DNA of 64,000 nt from Drosophila persimilis (taxonomy: Eukaryota > Arthropoda > Insecta > Diptera > Drosophilidae). The stretch covers positions 677,001 through 741,000 of the forward strand of contig NW_020825332.1 in the NCBI RefSeq assembly GCF_003286085.1, in the 5' to 3' direction. Shown in pieces: positions 21,304 to 33,800 of the stretch; position 1 is the first letter of the stretch; each line of letters begins with the position of its first letter. The notes under the pieces were generated by a model. The model had not been told where the DNA came from. It ran no database searches and saw only the letters and a program-made list of their open reading frames with translations. The translations under genes and the position numbers were made by a program.

Positions 21304-24200
21304 GTGTACCCATCCAAAACCCATTCTCCCATATCGCCAACGCCTTTAAAGCAAACCATGCCAAAAAGCGAACAAAAATTCCAAAACCCAACAGTCGAAA
21401 AAGATCGCTCAGCGCTTCAGCGTTTTCAACTTAATTACGCAGCATTTCCGCTTGCTCAGATACAAATGTATCTAAAGCTAAATTGAAAAAATCAAAATAA
21501 AATTAAAACAAAAAGAAAAAAAAAGCGACGCAGATGGAGGGGACATTTCTTTGGCGGAAATCCGAAACAGCGCATAATTCTTTTCACTTTTTGACCAAAT
21601 ATGGCTTTGAGTTTGTTGTTGTACAATTTAAGCCGCTACAAGATATAAATCAAGCAGATACAGATACACAGCCAGACAGACAGACAGACAAAGCCAACAT
21701 ATATGTACATGGATTACAGATACACAATCTATAGATACAGCTACACAGATACAACAGGGGGAGTGTGGGAGGGCTGCTGCTGCTGCGGTACTCGTAGTCA
21801 TGACAAAAAGGCAATTTGTACAATTTTCGATGGTACAATGTTGCAGGGAAGATTAGCCAAAGCGACAACAACAACAATTGTCGCGCCATCCATGTACATA
21901 ACATTTATGGGCCTGACCTGCCTCTGAGCCCCCCCCCCCCCCCTTCCCACCTCTATAGATGGAACCCGTGCCCATAACAATGCACAATCATCGATGGGAC
22001 TGTGATTGGGATTGGGGCTGGCTTTGGCCCACCCTGATTGTAATTGTAATTATACCCTGGCGCATTAGGGGTATTACTGTATCCAGAAGATGTTCGCCCA
22101 GTATAGAAGATAGCAGCTCCGAACTCTCTAGAGTATATGCCTATAAAAGAGCTTAAATCGGAACCGAAAAGAGCGCATCACTAGATCTCCCAGGGTATCC
22201 AATGCTTCGCTCACCGAAAATCTCCCATTCCCTGCTGTTGTTGGATTAGATATTGCGTGTATTTGATAATAATTGTAACTAGCTTGGCAGCAATTTAGAT
22301 GCCACTCGATGCGGGCAGGGGTATAGAGTGATTTGCTCTCGACCAAGTATGCCTGATGAAGCTGAGTCAGAGCCACGAACACTGCTGGACAGCTGAATAG
22401 ATTTTGGGAGGAGAAAACACTAGGTTCCAAATCCGAATCGAAATCCAAGTTGATAGGGGAATACCATAAATTATAGCCGCATCTATCAGCACTTTGGAAC
22501 ATTAGAATGTTTCTCTGGCAAAATGGCAAGATGTTGTCGCGCCCCATCAAAAACTGAGATGAATATAAATTATCGAAGAGATGTTTATATGCCCTGACAC
22601 CTATTTAAGGCCCTGCTGGAGCTGCTTCTTGGGAAAAATAATCAAAGAAAATATAATTTATATATATCGTAGGACTAATGAAGAGCTATGAATAGCCGAG
22701 AGTATTCCAAAAACCATGTAGCACAGTGTGATGGGTGAAAGAGGGAGAGAGGTGGGCGAGAGGTGGGCAGAGGGGTGGGAGAGGCAGATCGAGAAGCGGG
22801 AAAATCTCGTTTGGAAATCAATCGCAGTGCCGCAGCTGCACAACAACATCAATTCATTTGTAATTAAAGGCAAACAAAGCAATCGACTAATTTGTTTGAT
22901 TTTATGGCAAAATCAAATGAAAATCAACTGCACACGGACTTCCCTTGGGAGGTGGCCATCCAAATACCTTTCTATTCTATCGGGCAGGAGTGTGGGTTGT
23001 GCTCAACTTTCTTTAGACCTGAACGGGCCATTATCTAACAGATGACTTTCTATAATCGTAGATCTCATTAGCATGTCAAATCTGCTCATCCACCCACCCA
23101 TGCCACCTACCAGCCACCCCAGGCTATGACCCAGCCCCAGCCCCAGCCCCAGCCCCTACCCCGAGGGAATTCAATCGAAAGCAGACATTGTTCCGTGGCT
23201 CCCCTCTGATCCCCTCTGCTCCCCACCGCTGGGCGAGTAGTTTATGGCTTGCCACAAAATTTGTCATCCTATGGGGGGGATGGCAGCCTGCCAGCTACTG
23301 CCAGATTCTGCCAGGCAGGAACTTACCTCAGAAACAGCTTGGACCATTTGTCTGATTAGCGCAACAGCTTTCCCCCGATCTCCTCCTTACCCCTCCTTGG
23401 CCAATAAAAGCAAACACCTCAGCCATAAAGAATTTATCTAAATCATAATTTATACTTTTGTTGAAAAACGAAAAACTGATGAAATTCTAGCAGACCTAAG
23501 GCCCCCGTCTCGACCCCAATGAGTGGGCGACTCTAATGGGTCAAATGTTTTACAAGAAATATTCAAATTCGTTCGGCAAAAACCATAAAAATTAACAAAA
23601 TATGCGAGGGAGCGGGAATATGCGACTCTCTTTGCATCATTTCGCCTGCCGCCTGAAAGTATGCCCTGGAAAATGGTTGCAACATCAGTCGACGTATGCG
23701 TAATCCTTGAAAGCGGACAAAATAGCTAACTAATTAGGCGAAGGAAATCAATGAGCTGGAAAAGAAGAAATAAAGACCCAGAGCGGAACACGAGCGTCAC
23801 GAGTTGCCAATGAAGTCGCCCCTGGGGGTGTCCAGGGGGCTGTCCAGGGGGTGGGAAGTGCAGTCTACTGTACGAATAAATGGCAACCGAGACACTAAAA
23901 CGAGCCGCAAAAGGGCAACCGAAACCATCCTTGTTCTGGTTCTTGTGGCAGGTGCAAGCGTCCTCACGAAGCTGCCACTGCAATGCGACGCCATCGCCAG
24001 GTCCACAGAAATACAAAGAACCTCCAGCAAAACGAAAGCAAAAGTTCAAGTCGAAGACGGGACGAAAGAGGCGGACGGGCACGGGACAGTCGGGACAGGT
24101 CAGGTCAGGGCGAAGGGGAAGGGGAAGGGGAAGAGCATGAGGATCTCGACAGCCAGCAACTTAAAACTGTAATTGGCCATGCGAAGTGAACACTGCAACT

Positions 24201-24240
24201 GCAACGGTAACGGCAACGGTAACGGCAACGGTAACGGCAA
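24201..24240 (+). repeat. 12-mer minisatellite, GGTAAC/GGCAAC alternating
   Basis: Perfect alternation of AACGGT and AACGGC units over about 40 bases. Confidence 0.85.
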
Positions 24241-26615
24241 CAAAGAGGAGCCCCCAAAAGACAGCCACAATAATAGTTGTAAGCCCAGCAACAAAGTCTC
24301 AAAGTTGCCCCAATGAAAGCGCATGAAGGAGCCCACAGAATGGGACAGAAACTGAGAGGCAGTAACATTTGAGATACTCTTTCTTGAATGGAGAGAGAGA
24401 GAGAGAGGGATGAAGCAACAGATTGGCTTACGTTCTCCCATATCATCCAGCCCTCAAACACTAGCCGCTTCCTTCACCTATATATTCAGCTATTCATCAA
24501 AGATACATCCACATTGCATGCCTCGAAACCCACTCTCATTCTCATTCCTTCCGAGATACCCATCATAGCCGCAGGGCAACCTTCAGCAGAGAAACAAACA
24601 AGAATCCTGGGCCCCACCACAGACACGCCCCCGAAGGCTTTCTGACGCTCTGACGCTGCACTTGTTTGCATACGAATGAGGGCTATATTTGTACGAGTGG
24701 GCATGGGGCATGGGGGGATGGGGGATGGCGCATGGGGCAAGCAACGCTCGTGGTGGCCCGGCCTATTAGTCTATTTTTGTTTTGTTTTGTTTTGCTTTGT
24801 TTTGTGCTATTGAACCCAATTGACGACGAAGTGCAGGCGTTGGTGCTGGTGCAGAAATGGAAAGTGGACAAGGCTCAAGCAGGGCTCCTTCCTTCTTGCT
24901 CCTTCCTTCTTCCTCCATCTTCCGCTTTGACTGCAGTTAATTTAAAATTCCGTAAGTGTAAAAACTCTGACGACACATCCTTGGACAAGATGCACACCGC
25001 TTAAGGACATTCCTGGCTGGTGTACCGCATTCCGCACTTCGCTGAGTCACACACATACACACACACACACACAACACACACAAACAGAGACAAAGGTCAG
25101 CAGTTCAGCATTTAACGACGAGCACATTCTTCCTTGCACTTGAAAATATTGAAATGCCTTCGGACAGCCCCAAGCTGCGAGTGTCAGCTGTTTTCCCCCC
25201 CCCCTCGAAGACACTCAAATTAATGCCAGCGACAAGTTTTGTGTGAAGGACGCGTAATATCCTTGTGTGTCGCTCAGTCGTCCGTCGACCGTCCTCCGTC
25301 CTCCGTCCAGTCTGTCCTTTTGTCTGTCTGCCAAGGCTGTGGAGTGGAGAAGGATAGGAGTTTCCTTGGCTCTGATTTACCCTTCCATATGGAAGATACA
25401 ATGCCCTGAAGGTTAGCGTCTTGTGTCCTGTGTCTTGTACAAGGCTGAAATTACCCCATCCCACAAATGCCAGACAGTTTTTCGTTTTCCGTTTTGTAGA
25501 TACTTTATTTATTGAATCTCAAGTTGAATACGATTTAGCTGAAATCTATTGTATTGGAATGATATGCGTCGAGTGATTTCCTTGTCGGTAAAGTATTGTA
25601 TGCTATGCTGTTGCGAGAGGTACGTACAATTATGCCATGGAACATCTATACGTTAAGTACTTGGGGATTAGTATTTCGGTTAGATGGATGATGCCAGGAG
25701 TTGGCCTAACAGTGGCGCTCTAACAATGTTCAAATGTATTTGCATCTACATAGATAAAAGTGTGTCAAGAGCCACTGGCAAAACGCTACTACAGCTAAGT
25801 AATAATTTTCCATTAACATTTGTTTGTCGAATACTTTTCGGCGTTCGGCTTTCGGTTTTCGGTTTTTGGGTTTTCGGTTTTCAGTGTTGTTGGGGAGCTC
25901 TTAAGTACTACGTTTATCTGAGAGATATGAAGTTGTTCTGTGTGTTTCTGTGGTAAAGCTATGAGAGTGCCTGGCGATCGATATATGTACATACATACGT
26001 AGATCGTCTAGATACTATCGTTTCGAATATGTATCGTATATTATGTTGGTTGTTGGTTGTTGGTTGGTTCTATAGTAAACTCTGAAAAGTGCAAACAGTG
26101 TGGCGTTAATATACATATATCTATAAAATGTTTCTGTTCTTTTTGATATTAGTTGTAAATACTCGTAGTCGTCAATTTTGAATGAAATACATTTTGTTTT
26201 CTTGCAACATATCGAATACATTTAGAACACACAAATATTTGTTGTTTGTTTGGAGAATATCTGACTACAAAACTATAAATATATACTATATGTATATGTA
26301 TATCTGATATATTCTGTGTTCCAGCTTCAAGCCCTAACAAAGTTTCCCTCCCCCAACATTTCTCTTAAAAAACTTGCAACTTCTCCTTTTTCTTTTTGGG
26401 TTTTTCAGTTTTTTTCCTGTGTTTTTTTGGTGTATTTTTGTTCTTTTCACTAATTTGAAATTGGGACCAAGGTCCTCTCCGTCTGTGTGTGTGTGTGTGT
26501 TGTCCTTAGTAGTAGTTTGCCATTGACTTGTTTACAGTCCCCCTTCCAAAAAAAAAAATTTTAAAAAATGAAGGAAATTGAAAACATGTTTCACTTTCCA
26601 TAGAACCTCCCCCGA

Positions 26616-26698
26616 TCCCTACCCCTACCCCTACCCCTACCCCTACCCATACCCCTACCCCTACCCCTACCCCTACCCATACCCATACCCCTACCCAT
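26616..26698 (+). repeat. telomere-like hexamer array (CCCCTA)n
   Basis: About 13 units of CCCCTA or CCCATA in tandem. They translate as alternating Tyr-Pro on one strand and Gly-Val on the other, which explains the long open frames here. Drosophila telomeres do not use such repeats, so this is an interstitial microsatellite. Confidence 0.9.
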
Positions 26699-27747
26699 AT
26701 CGCTCTCCCTTTAGCTCTAGCCCCAAACACTCTCCGACATTGTGGAAAAGTTTTCCAAGCTTTGCTGCAACATTTCTCTTTTTCGCTGTGTGTGTGTGTT
26801 TCATTTTCATTTCACTCTGGGAAATACAGGGAAAAACTAAAACTAACTTTCCTCCTCCTGTGTTTGTTTGTGTGTTGGCATTGGTATTTGTGTGTGTGCG
26901 CGAGACCAGCTTTGTTTCATTTTTGCTTTCAAAAGCCAACAGCTTGTATAAAAATTGTAGAAAACTTGAAGCTGAACTAAAACCTACCCAAAAAAAAATG
27001 CACCATAAATATTCACAGGGAACACTCGTATTCAAAGAAGGACAAACACTTTCGGTAATCCGTAATCTGTAATCAAAATGGGTTTCCCTTCCAATCAACT
27101 TCAAGCTCAGCCCCACTGTCTGTCTCCCAGCTCTTGGCCCTAAACTCTGTTCTAAGTTAATGTTTTCTTTGTAATATCCGTATATAAGTTATATCTCTTG
27201 CTTGGTATCAAAAAATCCGTATAAAAATGTTTGCTTAACAAATTGTATGTTTGGTTTCGGTTTCGGTTTCGGTTTCGTTTCTCCCTGGTACTCGTATAAA
27301 TCTGGGTTTAAAAAATTCTGTGTGTGTGTTGTCTTGGTTTGCAAAAAATTGATCGGTGTTGGTTTTATAGTTTAGCTCCTATATTTAATATATATACTAT
27401 ATATTGTACCTACTCGTATAGGTTTTGGAAATATTTCAAGTGCTGTAAGCTTCGATTTACTTTTGGCCTGTATTTGCTTGCTATTTCGTTGGGGCCAGGA
27501 CTGGTTCGCACTGGGGGGAAGAGAGCTTCCAGCTTCCAGCTACCAGATATAATGCATATATCAATCCTACTTTCCATGGAACCCTTTCTTCCCTTCCTTC
27601 TCCCAGTACCCAATGCCCAGTGTCCAGTGCCCAGAATGCCCCGACTCCATATAAAAACCAATTAAAATTCCGTGCTCATCGTACGCTTGAAGTTCCCTTA
27701 AGCTTTGCCTCGAGTCGGTTGTCGGTTGTCGGTTGCTGGTTGTGCGC

Positions 27748-28056
27748 CTAGTAGCCGATCCTGCCCAGCCGCGTGACTGGCAGCGATGTGGGCTCCGAGC
27801 TGGGCAGCTCCCCGCAGCGCTGCAGCCAGCTCCAGGCCTGGCCAAACACGACACCGACTCCGGCCCACATTCAAAAGCACTGACTACGCCGCTTCGTTGT
27901 CGTCGTGGCCGTGCCTGTGCCGGTGCCCGTTCCCGTTCCCATGCCACTGCCACTGCCGCTACCCGTGGCCATACTGGCCATGGTCATACTGGTTGATGAT
28001 GTCAGAGTCGAGGTTCTGGCCGAGAGCGGGGGTGGCAGCAACCGGGGGGCCGTGTT
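27748..28056 (-). other. in-frame open extension downstream of the orphan gene (readthrough candidate)
   Basis: After the TAG of the 28057-28839 gene, the same frame runs 61 sense codons to a TGA (27873-27871). It then runs 40 sense codons to a TAG (27750-27748). The first extension is Ser/Thr/Gly-rich and ends TTTTKRRSQCF. The second starts MWAGVGVVFGQAWSWLQRCG and ends RLGRIGY. Codons mostly end in G or C. The frame was checked base by base. It could be translated by stop-codon readthrough, which is known for many Drosophila genes, or it could be chance in GC-rich DNA. The stop contexts (UAG A, UGA A) are not the leakiest known. Confidence 0.4.
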
Positions 28057-28839
28057 CTATGTTTTCTTCAGCTGTCCAGAGTGTCCGGAGGAGTGTCCGC
28101 ACTTGGGGGTCCGGGACTTCTTGACCAAGAAGCACGTGAGGAACTCTATGGGCGAGGGCATCTTCTGGAGGCTCTCCTCCGAGCTGGAGCTCGAGTGGTG
28201 GCTCTCCGAGCGCAGGTTGCTGCACTTGATCCGCCCGCTGGCCCCTGGCCCGGTCTCCAGGGCGTGGCGGTAGTAGTTCTTGCAGCACTTCTTGGACAGG
28301 TTGTACATGCGAACGGTGCGATCGATGTTCTCGTCGTCCTCCTCCTCGCCGGCCTTCAGGTTGAGCCCCAGGCCGCCCACACCCACATCGTGGGACTTGG
28401 AGATGACCATGCCCAGGCCCTTTCTGGCAGTGGCTGACTGACTGACTGGCACCTGCTCTTGGCCCTTGCAGACGACGGAAGAGGAGGTCTCTGGATGGAG
28501 CTGTACGCTCTCTGGCAATTCCTGGTGGTGCTCGTGGTGCTCGTGGGGCTCGTGCTGGAGGTGCTGCTGGTACTCCTCCTCGGGCTGCTCCTCCTCCTCG
28601 AGGTTGTTCTGCGACTCGTCGTAGAACTTGTAGCTCCTGTAGCGACTGTGCCTGCCCTGGTCCCAGCCGGCGCCGCGTCCAGTCCAGTCCGCGCTGGCCG
28701 GCAGCGAGAGCTGGATGGTCGGCGTGCGGTAGTACTGGCGATGCGGATGGAATCCCAGGCCAAAGTCGTCCATGTAGGACTGCGTGTGGATGTTGTCCAG
28801 CTCGTCGGCGACGCTCAGCAGGAAGGGTAGGGTCGACAT
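28057..28839 (-). CDS. orphan protein with small-HSP-like N-terminus, no alpha-crystallin domain
   Basis: This single-exon frame encodes 260 residues. The ATG at 28839 has an in-frame TAG 18 bases upstream and a fair AACC context. Residues 1-40 (MSTLPFLLSVADELD, then DDFGLGFHPHRQYYR) resemble the N-termini of fly Hsp26 and Hsp27. No alpha-crystallin domain follows. Residues about 80-110 are rich in Glu, Gln and His. Later parts are Gly- and acid-rich, then basic and Cys-containing (SKKCCKNYYRH) and Ser-rich. I do not recognise the gene and cannot assign a function. A true small HSP gene lies 7.6 kb away on the same strand, so divergence from a local HSP duplicate is possible. The third-position G/C bias supports real coding. 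Confidence 0.75.
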   Translation of the reverse strand: MSTLPFLLSVADELDNIHTQSYMDDFGLGFHPHRQYYRTPTIQLSLPASADWTGRGAGWDQGRHSRYRSYKFYDESQNNLEEEEQPEEEYQQHLQHEPHEHHEHHQELPESVQLHPETSSSVVCKGQEQVPVSQSATARKGLGMVISKSHDVGVGGLGLNLKAGEEEDDENIDRTVRMYNLSKKCCKNYYRHALETGPGASGRIKCSNLRSESHHSSSSSEESLQKMPSPIEFLTCFLVKKSRTPKCGHSSGHSGQLKKT

Positions 28840-30810
28840 GGTTCCGTTGTCCGTCTACTGACTACGTTCTGTGGCAATGCTTTTTCACGTTTTCACTTTT
28901 CCAGCTCTCGCTCTCTCTCCTGACTGCCGTCTCCTGACGTCTCCTGTCTCCTGTCTCCCACTCTGTGCTCCCACCCACCGAAATGTAGGTATCTATGCTG
29001 CGGCGATGGCTATGGCGATGTCGATGGGGGCACTGGCACTGGGCTAAGGAAATGCACACACGCGGACACGGACACAGATGCAGATGCAGATGCAGATGCA
29101 GATACAACTTTTGGAGCTACACTATTTGGTTTGGTATATATTTTTCCCTATTTCGGATTCTAGTTTTTATCTAAGGCAAAACTGCACTCGGCTCTCTGGC
29201 TCGACAGGGCTCCGACTGCACGGACTCGAAACTGAAACAGAACTGAACGGAGGCGGAAAATGCACTTGCGACCAGGCCAGGCCAGGCCATGCCAGGCCCG
29301 ACGTCGCATTTATGCTGATGATGATGATGTGGAAACTCCTTCGTTCACCAGCGAGAGAGCGTCGCGTCGCGTCGCGTCTCTCTCTCTCTCTCTCTTTCCC
29401 CGAGTTGGTTCTCGTTCTCTCTCTCTCTCGGCTTGTCGGTGTTTTGGTCACGCGCTCAGGAAAACCCGATGCACCTCCGGAACCTCCTCCTTTTCCCTTT
29501 CGCCCTTCGCCCTTCGCCTTTTGCCGCACCGACTGCACCGACTGGATTTGGGTTTATGTTTTGATTTCGCTGTGTACAACGGCTGTGCGGCGTATGCGTG
29601 ATATTATGAGGGGGTGGCACAGTGGCACACTGGCATGAAAGGCGGGCGGAGGGGGGGCGGGCGGCTTTCGTGCTCATTCTGGGGTTTTCCCTTTTCGCGC
29701 CTTATTGTCATTAGTTAGCGCTTGCCTCCGCTTTGGCCTCCAGCATAGTAGTATCTGCAGCGTTTTTCTGCCGTGTCCCTGGACTGCAACGGCAACGGCG
29801 AAGGACACACAACATTGTTGCTGTCCTGCGGCCCTGCCAGAGCCTGCCTGCAGCACTGTGGGAGGGCCCATGCATCTGTATACGAGAGAGTCTGTGTGCG
29901 GCTGTGTGTGGCTATGAGTGTGTGTATCTGTGAGTGGGTGAGTGTGTGGGTGGGGGGGGGCCACATCTTAATGCGCAATAATTCATTGGATGTGGATGGG
30001 CATTGCTGTGAGCTGTACGAAGGCTGCGTGTTTGGAAATTGTTAGCCAAATCAATTGAATTTCGGTTCGTTTACCGTCTTCATGGATATATAATGATGAG
30101 AAATTGATAGTGCTATATATATATATTAGGTAGGATTGGATGGAAATTGGATCCGATTGATGAATACTCGAGGGGAGGAAAGTTGGGAGAAGCAAGTACA
30201 GTACAGCACACAATCTCACTGGCAAAACGGTAATTGAATATCATCTAAAGAATAATTAAGACACTTTCACTTCTATATAGAACCCAGCGGAGATCTTTTA
30301 GCCCTTAATGAAGTTGCATAATCCATGCAGGTCTCTTCCAGCCACACAATTCACTTTGTACTAATGTACTTCTACGCATTGGATAATCCCAGGGCCTAAA
30401 GCCCACTCCCTGCCTTATTCATGAGGAGCAAGAATCCACAGAATGAGTTCAGAAATGGAAATGGAAATGGAAAAAGCGAATCCCAGCTCAAATTACCCTT
30501 GGGTCCCAGGTCCCAGGTCCCAGGTCCAGGTCCAAACCAAATGAAAAACTGCAGTAAGGAGAGAGCCTCGACTCTCATACGAGAATGCATGCATATAGAC
30601 GGATAGACAGTTATCCAGTTGTGTGTCCTGTCTGTCCGTCTGTCCGTTTGTCTGGCTGTTAGAGAGACACTTAAGCCTGCGGTGAGCGCCTGTCGTTTGT
30701 GCCACTTATTGAGAGCAATAGACAGGGCGAGACAGGGCGGGAGCCGGAGACAGGACAGGGCATAAATCTTTTAGCACTTATTTGACACAGTTTCAGGACA
30801 CAGGAGTACA

Positions 30811-30841
<31 letters not shown>

Positions 30842-33800
30842 GTACACACACGGGGACAGAGCAGGGACATGGACGTCACATGCTCATCAATCGGTCGCTC
30901 ACATTTGCTGCAACAATGCAAAGTGATGTCCATGCACCTTGAAGTGGGGCTCTGATAGAGGGTAGCAGAGTGACAGACAGACAGGCCGGCCAGACCGGGC
31001 AGATGGTGTGCCGGGATGGGGTGCCAGGGTGCCAGAAGAACTGGCAGACGATGACAGTCGAGCGATAAGCGGTCGAGTGGCTGAATCCTACTCGGAGGAG
31101 CCTCTCTCTTCCAGCCATGTTGTGACTGTTGTGACTGCCTACGGCTCGTTGTTGGCCCAACAAAGCGGCACAGAATGGCATAGGGAAAACGGAAAACAGA
31201 AAAGCGGAAAACTGCAAAGAGAGATAGAGAGAGACGGAGGGAGAGAGAGTGAGCTAGAGCCAGAGCCAGAGCCAGAGGCAGAGGCAGCACAACCTTCTTC
31301 TGTTGGCCTCATTTGACTTGTGCCTTCCCCATTCGCTTAATCCATTTAATTGCCTCTTTTTATGCCACAATTGTGGCCCCCTTGCCCCCGTTTGCTGCCA
31401 CATGTGGAACGTGGAACGTGCGAAGAAATTACGCACAAGCCCCAATGAATTCATTCCATTTAAGTTCTTCAAATATTCAGTTCCAATTTGTTGGCTAATG
31501 AATATTCGTTAGAAATGCATTTGAATCGGCGTTTATTCTGACGGGGGCCACGACCCACGGCCCCCGGCCCACGCCATGTTGTCCTTGTGCCACATTGAGG
31601 CACAATCACGGCTGACAGTCGTGGCTGACTGACTGACTGACTGACTGACGTCTCGTATCAAATTATCTATAAATTGCCATTGCCCAAGCACGCCATCAAT
31701 GGCAAAGGAGGAGACTGTCAGACCATCAGTTCGTGTTTCTGCTGATTGTTCCTTTTGCCCCCCTGCCCGCCCTGCCCCCCTGCCCCCCTGCCCACGACTT
31801 GTGTCGCGTGAAGTTTTTTCTTTATATTCGATTCCATTGAATGCGGATATAGGATATATAGGATATATGTATGTATGTATGTATGTGGTATGTGTATGTG
31901 CACAAACACACACGCGGGCAATCAATTTACCAAAGAAATGGAAAGAACAACAACAGCCAAAAAAATAAGCACAAGTCAAGAGCCCAGAGCCCAGAGCCCA
32001 GAGCCCTGCCTCCTGCCTCCTACCTCATGTTTCCTGCCAAGTTCTGCCTTTTGCCCGAGATTTGAATTTAATTTTGAGGTCAGACAAAGGCAAGCACTCT
32101 GCTCCACAGCTCCATGTGTTTGTGCCTCAAGTGTTGCATACATAACAACAAAAAATGCAATAAATATTTAAATTACTATATCCACATGCAGCACAGCACG
32201 CAAATGGGAAAGGAATACTCTGGAGGCGGACCAGGGACAGGGGACTGGGGACCGGCGACTGTGGAGGCCCGTGGAGCGAATAGCACTGAGGAGACTCTCT
32301 TCAAAAAGTAGGCTAAATGTGGATCGCACTACAAAATAATTAAGAGAAATGTTGCAAAGAAATTGAAATGGGTGTCGAGTGTTGTCGGGTGGGTGGGCGA
32401 ATGGGGTAAGGGGGAAGGGGGGCCACGTGAAATGCTTCTGAATTGGCAAGGGATGGAAGTTTATTCTGGCAAAAAGATATATATGGATACTATAGCATTA
32501 AAGCACCTTTTGACATGGTCTTTTTTGGATGCTTTGCAGGTCAAATCTTAGGAATAGTTTATTGCCCACCCGAAGCCAAAGAGTTTTACTGCTTTGCCTT
32601 TCAAATGGTATACACTTGGCAGATTGTTTTACGGGTAGGTACTTCAAAACATACTTTGTTAGAAGTGCTTTAGATGCGAGTGTTCGTTCGAAGTTTAGCT
32701 GATTCTTAGCAGATACTTCTGATGTGCTTTGGGGACTCTTGAAGGATACTGTGTGCGGTACAAAGGTGGAAAATGGCTTGAAATAATTTTTAGATTATTG
32801 TAAATATTTTTCTCGATGTTGTTTGCAAATTGTGTGCTGTTTGCTAACGATGATTGATTTGAATTGATCATCTATCGCATTACTCGCTCTCTCTTTCTAC
32901 ATATGTACCTACTACATATTTTTAGTACCTCTTTCTGTTTCTTATTTATTTGCATTTATTTTATATTTAAAGCTTTACATTTTTGCACAACCATCAAGAT
33001 TCCAGAAACAAACTAAACAACATCCCGCCTTAGCCGAAGCGAACAGCAATTTATATTTCGAACAACAAAAGCAGCAACAGCAAATGAACCACAACACAAC
33101 AACAGCAAATTCAATGGGCAACGGGGCAACGGGGCAGCCAGCCAGACGGACAGACGGACAGAGAGACGGACAACAATCGTGTCAAGTTCAACAAAAGCTT
33201 CACCCGCAGCTCCGCTCCATTCAATCGCTGCGGCTGCGGCTGCGGCTTCGGCTTCGGCTTACAAGTTTTTACATATAAATTTCATGGCACGCACAGAAAA
33301 CCGAAAACTGAAAAACCTGTTAATGCGTTTGGCCAAAAAAAAAAGATACGGACACCAGCAGCAACAACAGCTACGGCAGAGTGCACCCACGCGAGCTCCA
33401 AAAGAGAAGCTTAAGAGAGGCCTTTGGAAGAGCTGGAAGCTTTTCGAAGAGCAACCTGGAGCTTGGCAGAGCTTTGCGATCACACCAGCAAAGGGCCAAA
33501 GCGTGTGCTGGAAAAGAATGATTGAATGAAATGACAGAGATGATAATTAATAAATAATTAACAGTCTGGGCTGCGCAGCCCAATATTAGCCAATACTTAA
33601 TCCAAAGATTATAGCCCGTGGTGCAGCAGTAAAGTAAGTCCGAGTTATGGCTTGTTGTAAAGTATATACACATGTACATATCCACGTACATATACATATG
33701 CTCCCGGACTGCAGCGGTCTATGCAGCTGTTCTCTCTTGTCTTCATCTCGCGCCTTTCTTTCATCTCTTCGCTTTCGCTCTCTCGATCGGACGCGCTCTA

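Larger units (their letters stand above)
20680..27747. other. 7-kb non-coding, microsatellite-rich region
   Basis: No convincing protein or RNA gene in this stretch; open frames here come from simple repeats. Simple sequences include CT repeats (about 21269-21300), a C-run (21929-21943), CAGCCC repeats (23131-23158), AACGGT/AACGGC repeats (24201-24240), GA repeats (about 24390), CA repeats (about 25052-25080), GT repeats (about 26484-26500), CCCCTA repeats (26616-26698) and GGTTTC repeats (27251-27280). It may hold control elements or unseen non-coding transcripts. Confidence 0.55.

Noticed and set aside
26578..27072. Open frames over the CCCCTA array (Tyr-Pro and Gly-Val repeats)
   Set aside because: Produced by the hexamer microsatellite; the flanks are not protein-like.
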